From Roseimicrobium sp. ORNL1 (GTDB taxonomy: Bacteria; Verrucomicrobiota; Verrucomicrobiia; Verrucomicrobiales; Verrucomicrobiaceae): a DNA stretch of 64,000 nucleotides. The stretch is from contig NZ_CP049143.1 in NCBI RefSeq assembly GCF_011044495.1, forward strand, positions 7,006,001 to 7,070,000, in the 5' to 3' direction. Below, piece after piece: positions 54,565-63,345 of this stretch. The notes beneath the pieces are model-generated. The model was not told where the DNA came from. It ran no database searches and was given only the letters and a program-made list of their open reading frames with translations. Within the stretch, counting starts at the first letter, position 1; each line of letters starts with the position of its first letter. A program made the position numbers and the translations under genes.

Positions 54565-55635
54565 CTATCTGAGCTCAGTCGGCAGCCCATCCACCAGCTT
54601 CTTCAGCGACTCCGCCTGGGAACGATGGGCCACGAGCAGCGCATCCCCCGTGGAGATGACCATGAGATCATGCACTCCCAGCAGGGCAATATGCTGGCCG
54701 GTCTGCGAGTAGACAAGGTTCCCGCTGGAGTCCTGGCCGCTCACCGTGCAGTTGTGCTGGTTACCAGCCACATCCGCGCTGAGGTAATGGCCCACGCTGG
54801 TCCAGTTCCCCACGTCATCCCAGTCGAACACCGCTTCGACATTCAGCACGCGTGGTGCCTTTTCCATGAGCGCGTAGTCGATCGAGACCTTGGGCAGCGT
54901 GGCAAATTGCCCGGCTACCGTGGCGTCGAAATCCGTGCACTGCTCCAGCGCGGTCACAAACGCGCCGAGTTCGGGGCAATGGGCGTCGAGGTTTTTCCTC
55001 ACCGTCTCCACCTTCCAGAAGAACATGCCAGCATTCCAGGTGAAGTTCCCCTGGGCGACAAACTGCTCTGCCACCTCCACACTCGGCTTCTCACGGAAAC
55101 GCACCACCTCGTACACAGGAATGTCCGAGGCGCCCGCTCCCGCGGACTCATAGCGCTCACCCCGCTCCACATAACCATAGCTGGGACAGGCCCAACCCGG
55201 CTTGATGCCGATGGTCACCAGCGCGCCGCTTTCCTCCGCCGCGGCACAGGCAGTGCGCAGCGTGTTTTGAAAGGCTGCGACGTCCCGGATGAGATGGTCG
55301 CTGGGCAGCACCATCATAGTGGCCTGCGGATCCCGTGCCGCCACCCAACCCACGGCCAGCGCAATGGCCGGGGCGGTATCCCGTTTCACCGGCTCGGCGA
55401 TGATGTTCTCCGCCGGGAAATCGGGGAGCGCCTCGCGCACGCCTTCGAGCTGCTGCTGGTTCGTGAGGATGAGGATGTTCTCCCGCGGCACCAGTCCATC
55501 CAGCCGGTGGACCGTGTGCTCCAGCATGGACTTGTCATCGAAAAGGCGCAGGAGCTGCTTGGGCAACCGATCGCGGCTGACCGGCCAGAAACGCTGGCCG
55601 CTGCCGCCGGCAAGAATGAGGGCGTAGGTGGACAT
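54565..55635 (-). CDS. manC: Mannose-1-phosphate guanylyltransferase
   Basis: A 356-residue enzyme that makes GDP-mannose from mannose-1-phosphate and GTP. The nucleotidyl-transferase start is ALILAGGSGQRFWPVSRDRLPKQLL, with MVLPSDHLI, GYGYVERGE-like region (PSYGYVERGERYE) and FTWNAGMFFWKVET. The length fits the single-domain type without the isomerase part. GDP-mannose feeds envelope polysaccharide synthesis. Confidence 0.93.
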   Translation of the reverse strand: MSTYALILAGGSGQRFWPVSRDRLPKQLLRLFDDKSMLEHTVHRLDGLVPRENILILTNQQQLEGVREALPDFPAENIIAEPVKRDTAPAIALAVGWVAARDPQATMMVLPSDHLIRDVAAFQNTLRTACAAAEESGALVTIGIKPGWACPSYGYVERGERYESAGAGASDIPVYEVVRFREKPSVEVAEQFVAQGNFTWNAGMFFWKVETVRKNLDAHCPELGAFVTALEQCTDFDATVAGQFATLPKVSIDYALMEKAPRVLNVEAVFDWDDVGNWTSVGHYLSADVAGNQHNCTVSGQDSSGNLVYSQTGQHIALLGVHDLMVISTGDALLVAHRSQAESLKKLVDGLPTELR

Positions 55636-55784
55636 GAAGAAGTGGGGAAAAGCAATCTAACCGCCGCGATCCCGGCGGCGCAACCGTCTTTGGCTGTCAT
55701 CCCGGCTCCTTGCAAGGAACATGCTCTCAACAAAAGCCCTTTCGCTCCCGCAATTCCCGTCGTATGTTTGGCATACAAATCATC

Positions 55785-56102
55785 ATGAGTGCACGGACCC
55801 CAAATTGGAGTGAGGACGACCTGAACACCTACGCGCTGACCACCGCCTCGGCGGCTGCCGGTTGTGCGCTTGGCATCTTGTTCGGGCGCGGCATGTCCCG
55901 CACCTCTTCCAACATCACCGCCCTCTCCCTCCTTGCCGTGGGAGCCGTGGTGGTCGCCCCCACCCTCACGGACTTCGTCTCCCGCCTCGCGAACCGCCCC
56001 GGCTCCGCCCGCGGCAGCCGCAAGCGCCTGCAGAGCATCCGCGACGGCGCCCTGCCAGAAAACGGCGACGAGATCTACGCGTCGGATTTCCAGGGATCGT
56101 AA
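55785..56102 (+). CDS. Small hypothetical membrane protein
   Basis: A 105-residue protein from the ATG at 55785 (an ATG at 55764 is also possible). It has two hydrophobic segments (ALTTASAAAGCALGILFG; ITALSLLAVGAVVVAPTL) and a basic then acidic tail. YtxH-like in general form only. It converges with the twin membrane protein gene (15-nt gap). Confidence 0.55.
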   Translation: MSARTPNWSEDDLNTYALTTASAAAGCALGILFGRGMSRTSSNITALSLLAVGAVVVAPTLTDFVSRLANRPGSARGSRKRLQSIRDGALPENGDEIYASDFQGS

Positions 56103-56117
56103 GCCCACAGGGCGAGC

Positions 56118-57809
56118 TCAGTTTTCGACCTTCGGCGTCGAATCCTCCGCACCCTTGATCACTGTTTGCTTCTTGGAGCGCTTGGTGGACACAGGGGCCG
56201 CTGGAACTCTGGATGCGGCAATCTCTTCCGCGGTGGGGTAGGACCATACCCAATCCCCTTCGTATTGCCTGTTGGTAGGCTTGTCCCGGTAGCTTCCGGT
56301 GGAGGGTCGGTGGCCATTGTCATCCTTTCCATCAAAGCCCACGGCCCAGAGCACATACCGGCCACCTGTGGTCTTTCGATATCCCATGGGTTTGCCGGAA
56401 AGAATATCCAGAGGCAGTGGCTTCTCTCCGGCACGCGCCAGTTCCGTAAGAGCATCGGGATAAGCACCTCGCTCCAAGCGAAAGCGCTCGAGCGCACACG
56501 CAACGATGGCACGGTCCAAAAAGCTCTGCGCATACGCGGCCCGATCTACAAATCTGGTAAACGCGGGCATGGCGAGCACAGCCACGATCATATCCGTGTG
56601 GCGCCAGATTTCTGCCTTTGCCGCTTTGAGACGTGCTTCCAACCGTTCCCCCTCCACCAGCGAAGACGCCCACCCACGATCGCGCAGAGGTTTGACAATG
56701 TACTCAAGATTAAGTGTCGCGACATGCGCTGCGTTTGAGTCGAACCAGCCTTCTGGCACAAGCCACACTAATTTTTGCATAGAATCCCAGCTGGGCTCGT
56801 CCAGAGAGGAGCTGGGCAGCTGCCGATTGCGCTTCAAGTAGAGGAGGGAATCCACTCCCGCGACGATCTCCTGCTTGAAGGCACGCACGGCATCCTGACG
56901 GAGGTCGAACTTCTCTAAAGCCTGCTGCAAGCGCAGGAAATCATCTGCCGTGCCGCAGTGAGCGGTTCCGAGTTCCCACGTGGTCTGCGAGAGAATGGAC
57001 GCGGAAGTCACGCCCACCAACAAACCGATCAGATGCGGCTCCTGGCAGGTCGCCTCCGCAATCCTTGCAAGGCAGAGAGTCGCTTCGTGAGCCCTGGCAT
57101 ATTCACCCGCCTGTGCGGCTGCCTTCGCACGCAAGCTGAGACCGTTTGAAAAGCTTTGCAACGCACCGAGGTGGGGCACCTGGAGCTGCAGCAGAAGCTC
57201 TGGGAAGGGTCCCAAGCGCCAGTCCGGGGTCAGCCGGGAGTGAGGACGAAAAAGAGCGGCCACCATCTCCGCAATAGCAGCGTCCTGATACGACATCGCC
57301 CCGAGCACTTCACGCGCGGCGTTGTCTGGGTCCGTAACCGGCATGGGGTGGCCTTCCTTCCGCAGCCAGTCCGCCCACTCCCGGAGATTCACCGGCATGT
57401 CGGTGTCCTTTGATGAAATGGGTGGATAACTGCCCGTGTGAGACTTGAGGGGCCCGAGAGCTTCCAAAGCTTTGCGTTTGGCAGCAGACTCGCCTTTCGC
57501 AGGATTACCATCTTCGATGATCGCAAGGCCTTTCAACAGGGGAATGGCGCAAAAATTCAACTCATCCGGGATTTCCACGATTCCCTTCGCCGACCTGAAG
57601 TCCAAGTCGACACCTTCGCGGGCCAGCGCTTCCTGCGCCGCCTTCCAATCACGCTTTCCCGCACGGTTCATCCATACGGTCAGTCCCACGTATACCATCA
57701 AGATGCCGACGCCAATCCATGCCAGGATGCGGATCCAGCGTGCACGCCAACAACGTTGAAGGAAGGACACGATTAGGCAGAAGGGGGTGAGTGTCATCAC
57801 GATGAACAT
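56118..57809 (-). CDS. Membrane-anchored hypothetical protein B of twin pair
   Basis: A 563-residue protein with one N-terminal membrane helix (RILAWIGVGILMVYVGLTVWM) and a large outside domain. It is a tandem paralogue of the next upstream gene: shared strings include NFCAIPLLK, AAKRKALEALG and YQDAAIAEM. The end (VACALERFRLERGAYPDALTEL, then GRYVLWAVGFDGKDDNG) resembles the C-terminal domain of type II secretion major pseudopilins. It follows the sigma factor operon. The start could be inside (M5); function unknown. Confidence 0.7.
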   Translation of the reverse strand: MFIVMTLTPFCLIVSFLQRCWRARWIRILAWIGVGILMVYVGLTVWMNRAGKRDWKAAQEALAREGVDLDFRSAKGIVEIPDELNFCAIPLLKGLAIIEDGNPAKGESAAKRKALEALGPLKSHTGSYPPISSKDTDMPVNLREWADWLRKEGHPMPVTDPDNAAREVLGAMSYQDAAIAEMVAALFRPHSRLTPDWRLGPFPELLLQLQVPHLGALQSFSNGLSLRAKAAAQAGEYARAHEATLCLARIAEATCQEPHLIGLLVGVTSASILSQTTWELGTAHCGTADDFLRLQQALEKFDLRQDAVRAFKQEIVAGVDSLLYLKRNRQLPSSSLDEPSWDSMQKLVWLVPEGWFDSNAAHVATLNLEYIVKPLRDRGWASSLVEGERLEARLKAAKAEIWRHTDMIVAVLAMPAFTRFVDRAAYAQSFLDRAIVACALERFRLERGAYPDALTELARAGEKPLPLDILSGKPMGYRKTTGGRYVLWAVGFDGKDDNGHRPSTGSYRDKPTNRQYEGDWVWSYPTAEEIAASRVPAAPVSTKRSKKQTVIKGAEDSTPKVEN

Positions 57810-57871
57810 TCACCCCTCGCCCTGCAAGCATTTCATGCTGGGGTGCTGACCGCACCCCACGGAGGAGCGCC

Positions 57872-59452
57872 CTACTTTCCCGAGTACTCCCACACCCAGT
57901 CGCCCTTGTACGCCGCCCGGTTGGGCTTGGCGGCATCGCCCTTGGCATCCTTGTCAGGTCCTTTGCCGCCATCGTCGGTGAGGTCAAATCCTACGCTCCA
58001 GAGCTTGTAGCGTCCGTCCCCGGTCTTGCGATACTTCATGGGCGTTCCACTCATCGGGTCCGTGGGCAGAGCCTTGCCGTTGGTGCGCTTGAGCTCGTCC
58101 AGAGATTCCGGATAAGTGCCCTTCTCCGCATAATGGCGCTCCAGCGCGCAGGCGATGATGGCCTGATTCACGAGGCATTGCCCGTAGACCGTCGTGCCGG
58201 TGATGTTCAACAACGATGGCATCACCAGTGAGGGGAAGATTTTGTCGAGATTTGTGGGCCAGTTAGCCTTGGCAAACATGAGGTCACGCTCCATGTCCTG
58301 CTCCCGGTTCAACACCCCCTGCCATCCTTCATCACGCAAGGGGCGGATGACGTAGTCCAGCTCCATGTGCACAATGTTCGCTGCATTCATGTCGAAAAAT
58401 CCGGAGGGAAGCAGAAGCATCGCAAGGCCGCCGCCGGCAGACTCGCCCTCTTTCAACGGGGATCTGATGATGGAGAGCACGGAGGAGTCGCGGCTCCGCT
58501 TGAGATACTTGAGGGTCTCCACCCCCCCTGCCAGTTCGCAGTTCCAGGCACGGAGCGCCGCCTCATGAAATTCCAACCGCTCCAAATCACGCTGCAGCTT
58601 TTGAAAGTCCTCCGCAGTGCCTGTGTGTGCCTGGCACAGAGTCCACACTACGCTGGTCGTCTGGACAGCAGCGGCCCGGTACACAAGGAAGCCGATAAGA
58701 AAAGGTTCCTGGCCGATGGCTTCGCTCAGGCGCGCCATGATCCGCGCAGTCTCGTGGGCTTTTGCCGCCTCACCGGCATGGGCCGCTGCGGTGGCCCGTA
58801 ACGCGAGGCCGCCGATCGCCTTCTGCAATCCTCCGTAGTGCGGAATCTGTATGGCGAAAATGAGCTCGGGGATTTTACGATCCGTGGGCGCTGGCTGGAA
58901 TTGGGCATAGGGACGCTCCAGTGTGCCGGCCATCTCCGCCACAGCAGCATCCTGGTACGCGAGAGCCGCCAGGATTTCGCGAGCAGGATTCTCCGCATCC
59001 GTCACCGGCATGGCCATCTTCATTTCACGCAGCCACCTGGCCCAGTCACCCATCTGCTTGGCGGCGTCCTCACCGGACTTGAGCTGGACAGAGGGGCGGC
59101 CCATGCCGGACGGCGATTGATTTCCGTCAGGCAACCCCAGTGCCTCCAGTGCCTTCCGTTTGGCGGCGGGTTCACCCTTGGAGGCGTCGTCATCCACCAC
59201 CACCGCGATATCCCGCAACAAGGGGATGGCGCAAAAGTTCTCCGCGTCCGGCACGGGAGCCGTCATTGTCTGCCGGAAGTCGAGCGTGAGATTCTCGTCG
59301 CGGACACGTTGCTGAGCGTCGCGCCACACGCGGGCGCCGGTCCAGTTCACCCACGCGACACACAGTGTGGTCAAGGTCACCAACGTGATGAAGGTCCAGG
59401 TGAGGCCGCGAATCCAGCGGCGCTGCCAACAGCGTTTGAGAAAGGCAATCAT
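57872..59452 (-). CDS. Membrane-anchored hypothetical protein A of twin pair
   Basis: A 526-residue protein with one N-terminal helix (GLTWTFITLVTLTTLCVAWV) and the same layout as its downstream paralogue: NFCAIPLLRDIA, AAKRKALEALG, YQDAAVAEMAGTL, the long helical middle, and a pseudopilin-like end (IIACALERHYAEKGTYPESL; GRYKLWSVGFDLTDDGG). Its ATG overlaps the stop of the anti-sigma-like gene by 4 nt. It probably acts with the sigma factor as sensor or output. Unknown family. Confidence 0.75.
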   Translation of the reverse strand: MIAFLKRCWQRRWIRGLTWTFITLVTLTTLCVAWVNWTGARVWRDAQQRVRDENLTLDFRQTMTAPVPDAENFCAIPLLRDIAVVVDDDASKGEPAAKRKALEALGLPDGNQSPSGMGRPSVQLKSGEDAAKQMGDWARWLREMKMAMPVTDAENPAREILAALAYQDAAVAEMAGTLERPYAQFQPAPTDRKIPELIFAIQIPHYGGLQKAIGGLALRATAAAHAGEAAKAHETARIMARLSEAIGQEPFLIGFLVYRAAAVQTTSVVWTLCQAHTGTAEDFQKLQRDLERLEFHEAALRAWNCELAGGVETLKYLKRSRDSSVLSIIRSPLKEGESAGGGLAMLLLPSGFFDMNAANIVHMELDYVIRPLRDEGWQGVLNREQDMERDLMFAKANWPTNLDKIFPSLVMPSLLNITGTTVYGQCLVNQAIIACALERHYAEKGTYPESLDELKRTNGKALPTDPMSGTPMKYRKTGDGRYKLWSVGFDLTDDGGKGPDKDAKGDAAKPNRAAYKGDWVWEYSGK

Positions 59453-59832
59453 GGGATGTCGAATCGGGTGGTGGTGGCGTCTTTGCTCAGTTCACGATGA
59501 AACGCGAGCAGGGTGAGGGATGAGGCGGCGGTGGAATTCGCGTGTGCGTCCGCCTTGGCGGCTCTCTTCGCTTCCACGAGCTGAGGTGCAGTCCTGATGG
59601 GGGTGGAGTCAGCGGGCGTGCTAAAGCGCAGGAGCGCAATAGCGACCCATGCCGTGCACCACACCGTCATGAGCCAGCGCGGCGGCAGAACTCGGCGCGG
59701 CGTCACAGCCGATGCTTCTGCTTCACGCCTGGCGCGGGCGAGGATCTCAGCCTTCCACTGCGGTGTGGGATCGGGGCGCGGCATGGCTCCTGCCAGCGAC
59801 TCGAGTTTCTTTTCAAAAGCGTCGTCGTTCAT
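59449..59832 (-). CDS. Putative anti-sigma factor, single membrane helix
   Basis: A 127-residue protein. The short N-terminal cytosolic part (MNDDAFEKKLESLAGAMPRPDPTPQWKAEIL) is followed by one membrane helix (WLMTVWCTAWVAIALLRFS, about 53-71) and an Ala/Thr/Ser-rich outer part. Its position directly after an ECF sigma gene with a 4-nt overlap, and a 4-nt overlap with the next gene, is that of an anti-sigma factor. There is no zinc-finger anti-sigma motif, so the call is by context. Confidence 0.6.
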   Translation of the reverse strand: MNDDAFEKKLESLAGAMPRPDPTPQWKAEILARARREAEASAVTPRRVLPPRWLMTVWCTAWVAIALLRFSTPADSTPIRTAPQLVEAKRAAKADAHANSTAASSLTLLAFHRELSKDATTTRFDIP

Positions 59833-60335
59833 GTCAGTTCCTCGTAAAGCGGACGCAGCACGGTCCGCAGTTTCTCCAGGCCGTAGCGGTAGCGGCTCGC
59901 GGCGGTGTTCAGCGGAATGCCTTGTGCCTCCGCGATTTCTTCAAAGGTCATGCCCTCCCAGAGCTTGAGCTGCATGACCACACGCTGGTCCTCCGGCAGG
60001 GACTTCATGGCCTCGGCGAAATGCCGTGCCATCAAGACGGAGTCCGGGTCGGTGGCTGGGTGATGCCCAACTTCCATTTCCTGAAGAAGCTTCTCCTCCG
60101 CATCCCAGCGCGTCTTCCGCCGCCTCAGCCAGTCCACCGCGAGATTGTGCGCCATGCGGTAGATCCAGGCCTTTTCGCTCAGCACCCCTTCCCTCGCCGC
60201 TCCCCGTGCAAGTTTGATGAAAAGCTCCTGCAGCAGGTCCCGCGCATCCGCCTCCGTCTTGGTGAAGGTGACCAGATAATGGAACAAGCCGCCCGCATGG
60301 GTGTCATAGAGGCGCTCCAGTTCACGGTCAGTCAT
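59829..60335 (-). CDS. ECF-type RNA polymerase sigma factor
   Basis: A 168-residue sigma-70 family member from the start at 60335 (MTDRELERLYDTHAGGLFHYLV). Region 2 is in ADARDLLQELFIKLARG and KAWIYRMAHNLAVDWLRRR; region 4 is in LPEDQRVVMQLKLWEGMTFEEIAEAQGIPLNTAASRYRYGLEKL. It heads a four-gene unit with 4-nt overlaps: sigma, anti-sigma-like, protein A (protein B follows after 62 nt). Autoregulation from upstream is expected. Confidence 0.92.
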   Translation of the reverse strand: MTDRELERLYDTHAGGLFHYLVTFTKTEADARDLLQELFIKLARGAAREGVLSEKAWIYRMAHNLAVDWLRRRKTRWDAEEKLLQEMEVGHHPATDPDSVLMARHFAEAMKSLPEDQRVVMQLKLWEGMTFEEIAEAQGIPLNTAASRYRYGLEKLRTVLRPLYEELT

Positions 60336-60469
60336 GGCGGTCGTCACAAGGATGATGCGGCAGTCGGGTTCGCTTGCCAAGACGCATGAGGGCCCCGAGT
60401 TTGTCTGACTACCGGCAAACTTTCTGTTTTTTCCTTGTCCCCCACATTGTCCAAGTCTATGTCTGCGAC

Positions 60470-60561
60470 GTGGCTATGGGGATTCTTCCTTCTATTTGCA
60501 TCTTCTAGAGTCCCCGCTCTCCACACTTCAAACGCCCGGTCACCATGCCGGGCGTTTTTAT
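60470..60561 (+). ncRNA. Candidate structured small RNA or leader
   Basis: This stretch in the divergent gap has two strong stems on the plus strand: 60478-60486 with 60507-60515 (9 bp, one G-U, 20-nt pyrimidine-rich loop) and the terminator stem at 60530-60557. A possible promoter upstream has TTGTCC (60435-60440) and TATGTC (60458-60463) with a 17-nt spacer. It could be a small RNA, or a leader controlling the next gene. The 5' end is a guess. Confidence 0.35.
60530..60559 (+). terminator. Rho-independent terminator
   Basis: A perfect 10-bp stem (60530-60539 with 60548-60557) with an 8-nt loop and a TTTTT run at 60555-60559. It is oriented for plus-strand transcripts and ends only 17 nt before the start of the TerD-like gene. 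It is the clearest terminator in the window. Confidence 0.75.
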
Positions 60562-60576
60562 CTTCCTCCCCAATCA

Positions 60577-62637
60577 ATGAATGCCATCTACGTTCGCCGT
60601 AGGCGAAAAATTCACGTGGCGGAAGGTGACGGCACCAGCTCGGTGTCCCTGGTCGCCACCCTTCAAAAAAACCTCGAGTCCTTGGGCTTTGGACTTTCTG
60701 CTGCACTGACCAGCAGACTGCTCACGCTCTCGCAGCCCAGGTTGGAGACGTTTTATCACAGCCTCGTGAAGGACCTCAGGACGGCGGTGGGAGCGCATCG
60801 GGAGTATCGTCCGATGTATCCCAACTTTCCCGCCCAGGTGATGGCCAAGTCGGAAGCGGAACTCTACTTCAATGCCTTCCTGCACTACATCACCAATGAG
60901 CTGCCCAACTACAAAAAAGATGAGAGGCCGGAGCTGGATCAATGGTCATGGCTGAAGATCATCGACCTCGGCAGCAAGGAAGATTTCGAGTCCATCTTCA
61001 CGCGGCTGGCTTCTTCCCGCGCCTCCCTGTCTGAACAAGACAAGGCGGACCTGCAATGGTTCATCGCGCAATATCGCGATTCCATTGAGCGGCTGTTGCC
61101 GAAGAATGTGCCCTCGAAGGAGAACATGGCCATCATTGGGGCTGCGTTGATGGAACACACCAGCCTTGCTCCTGCATTCCTCGCCGAGAACCTGAAGACA
61201 CCTACGGACGCCCTGCGGCTCGCCGTGGCAAGAAGTGGTGGTGACGTTTCGCTCGCGGCCCCGTGCAAGTTCAAACGATTCCGGCGTAGCGAGCGGAAAC
61301 TGCTGCTCTCCTGCCTGGAAAGACACGGCAATCCTGTGGAGGACATGTTGCGCTGGAAGGAGCCGTGGAAACGCCTCGCGGAGCGGCTTCACCCCGGCGA
61401 CTACGCAACGGAATTCCCAAAGACCTACGAGGCGTTCCGCGTGCTGCGCAACGACGTGCCTGTGAGCACCTTCGCCAGCAAGGTGGAAGGGTTCCTGAAG
61501 ACTCGTGAGATCAGCAGTGTCGTTGGGCTCCTCAAGTCACGTCCCGGCGACTTTGCCCGCCGTCTGGATCACTTGCTACGCCTCGGCGGCAACTACGAAT
61601 CCACACTCGATGCCTTCGAAGCAGCAGCACCATCGGTATCCACGCCCGTGCTCCTGCAGGTGCACTGTCACTTCACACATCGCACCGAACCTGCGGATTT
61701 GCGCGTCTTCTTCCCCAAGGGCGGCGTGGCCAAGGCTTACGGTAAACGCGGCTCTCTGCCGCCATTGCCAAGGCACCTGACAGACATGGTGGTGGCCATC
61801 GCGGAAACAACGCTACTCCAGAGGTTCGCGAAACTGCCACCTCTCGGGAAGTGTTATCTCGATCCGGCCTTGGGCGACTACCTGGCACCTTTCTCCCAAC
61901 GCTCGGCTTCGAAGGCTCTCCACACCGTGGGGAGAGGGAGCAGGATGCCTTTGCCCGACGGCGACATCCTTCGCTTCTTCCTCTGGTGGAAGAATGGCAA
62001 GGGCCGTACGGACATCGATCTCTCTGCCGCACTCTTTTCTTCATCCTATCGGTATATCGACATCCTGTCGTACTACAACCTGAAAGGATTTGGCGGATGC
62101 CACAGCGGCGACATCGTGGATGCCCCACAAGGTGCTGCAGAATTCATCGATGTCGAGATTCCCAAGCTTCTCACTCAAGGCGTGCGGTACGTCGTGATGT
62201 CGATCAACAGCTACACCCAGCAGTTCTATTGCGATCTTCCGGAGTGCTTTGCGGGCTGGATGTCGCGTCAGTCCGCTGGTTCGGGTGAGATCTTTGAGCC
62301 ACGCACGGTGGAGGGAAAGGCGGACATTGCGGCCAAGACCGCCATCTGCCTGCCCGCGGTGTTCGACTTGGAGGACAGGAAAGTCATCTGGGCTGATCTG
62401 GCGCTTACCGAGCGTCTGTCGTGGAACAACGTTCACAACAATCTCTCAGGTATCGCGCTCATGCTCCGTGCGGTGACGAACCTCCAAAAGACCACGTTGA
62501 AGGAACTCTTTGATCTCCACATCAAAGTCCGTGGCACCTTGGTTGAGGACAAGGATGCAGCCGACACGGTCTTTTCTCTGGATGAAGGCATTACGCCCTA
62601 TGACCTGGATCTCATCGGATCCGAGTTCATGAAGTAG
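60577..62637 (+). CDS. Large protein with C-terminal TerD-like domain
   Basis: A 686-residue protein from the ATG at 60577 (the frame opens with a TTG at 60496, before the terminator). The first 450 residues are mostly helical, without membrane segments, and unassigned (RLLTLSQPRLETFYHSLVKDLR; DFARRLDHLLRLGGNYES). The C-terminal part has the TerD pattern: TDIDLSAALFSSSYRYIDILSY, then GGCHSGDIVDAPQGAAEFIDVEI, RYVVMSINSYTQQFYCDLPEC and CLPAVFDLEDRKVIWADL. TerD proteins bind calcium and act in stress and tellurium resistance systems. No other ter genes are near. The domain match is by pattern. Confidence 0.7.
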   Translation: MNAIYVRRRRKIHVAEGDGTSSVSLVATLQKNLESLGFGLSAALTSRLLTLSQPRLETFYHSLVKDLRTAVGAHREYRPMYPNFPAQVMAKSEAELYFNAFLHYITNELPNYKKDERPELDQWSWLKIIDLGSKEDFESIFTRLASSRASLSEQDKADLQWFIAQYRDSIERLLPKNVPSKENMAIIGAALMEHTSLAPAFLAENLKTPTDALRLAVARSGGDVSLAAPCKFKRFRRSERKLLLSCLERHGNPVEDMLRWKEPWKRLAERLHPGDYATEFPKTYEAFRVLRNDVPVSTFASKVEGFLKTREISSVVGLLKSRPGDFARRLDHLLRLGGNYESTLDAFEAAAPSVSTPVLLQVHCHFTHRTEPADLRVFFPKGGVAKAYGKRGSLPPLPRHLTDMVVAIAETTLLQRFAKLPPLGKCYLDPALGDYLAPFSQRSASKALHTVGRGSRMPLPDGDILRFFLWWKNGKGRTDIDLSAALFSSSYRYIDILSYYNLKGFGGCHSGDIVDAPQGAAEFIDVEIPKLLTQGVRYVVMSINSYTQQFYCDLPECFAGWMSRQSAGSGEIFEPRTVEGKADIAAKTAICLPAVFDLEDRKVIWADLALTERLSWNNVHNNLSGIALMLRAVTNLQKTTLKELFDLHIKVRGTLVEDKDAADTVFSLDEGITPYDLDLIGSEFMK

Positions 62638-62703
62638 CCATCGGAGTCCGCACAGACACCCACATCTTTTGTGCAACCTTCATTGGACGCGTGGGTTCAA
62701 GTA

Positions 62704-62717
62704 GTTCGATGTCGAAC
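62704..62717. promoter_or_regulatory. Palindrome at the MarR gene start
   Basis: A perfect 6-2-6 palindrome, GTTCGA-TG-TCGAAC, overlaps the likely ATG (62709) of the MarR-family gene. It may be an operator for autorepression; chance is possible. Confidence 0.35.
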
Positions 62718-63287
62718 CAATTTGACCCACCTTCGAAAAGCGGCTCCTCATCGGCCAGGCGCCGGCATCATACTTCTGGCAACGAGGACATCCTCGAGAG
62801 CCTGCCCATCCATCTGGCTCGCATGTACCATGGGTTTGTGGCACTCGTGGATCGGCTGCGGGGTGAAGATGCCGATGAGCTGCCCCACTTCCGTCCGGGC
62901 GCGGGTAGTGTGTACTTTGCGCTGCTGGAGAACGAAGGCCGCACGGCCACGGATCTAGCGATGAGATTGGGCATGCCGAAGCCGACCATCACCGGACTGC
63001 TGGACGGGCTGGAGCGGGATGGGGTCATCGAGCGAAAGCCCTGCGCCGAGGATGGCCGGGCGATGAGGCTCAGACTCACGAAATTCGGGAAGAAACTCGA
63101 ACCTGGACTACGACGCCGTCACGAGCAGTCCGTGCAAACACTGGAGGAAGGCCTGAGTCGTGCAGAGGCAGCGGAGCTTCGCCGACTCCTCTCCGTGGTG
63201 GTGGGCAACCTGGATCGCGTACGCCACGCCAAGTCGATGCCTGCAAAGCCGGTGCGCGCTTCACGCCAGGGCAGGAAAGCCGCCTGA
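62709..63287 (+). CDS. MarR-family transcriptional regulator
   Basis: A 192-residue regulator (the GTG at 62691 gives six more residues). The winged helix-turn-helix is in LLENEGRTATDLAMRLGMPKPTITGLLDGLERDGVIERKPCAEDGRAMRLRLTKFGKKL, with the wing at AEDGRA. The N-terminal 40 residues are Ser/Arg-rich and likely disordered, and the tail is basic (RASRQGRKAA). It is 58 nt upstream of the esterase gene, same strand, and may control it. Confidence 0.9.
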   Translation: MSNQFDPPSKSGSSSARRRHHTSGNEDILESLPIHLARMYHGFVALVDRLRGEDADELPHFRPGAGSVYFALLENEGRTATDLAMRLGMPKPTITGLLDGLERDGVIERKPCAEDGRAMRLRLTKFGKKLEPGLRRRHEQSVQTLEEGLSRAEAAELRRLLSVVVGNLDRVRHAKSMPAKPVRASRQGRKAA

Positions 63288-63345
63288 GTTGCTCTTCCAT
63301 TTCATAGCCAAGTCTCGTTGTACCACCAACCCATCGCCACCCGTC

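Noticed and set aside
55386-56108. 240-codon minus-strand frame opposite the small membrane protein
   Set aside because: Low-complexity Gly/Ala/Arg start fused to a shifted frame of the guanylyltransferase gene.
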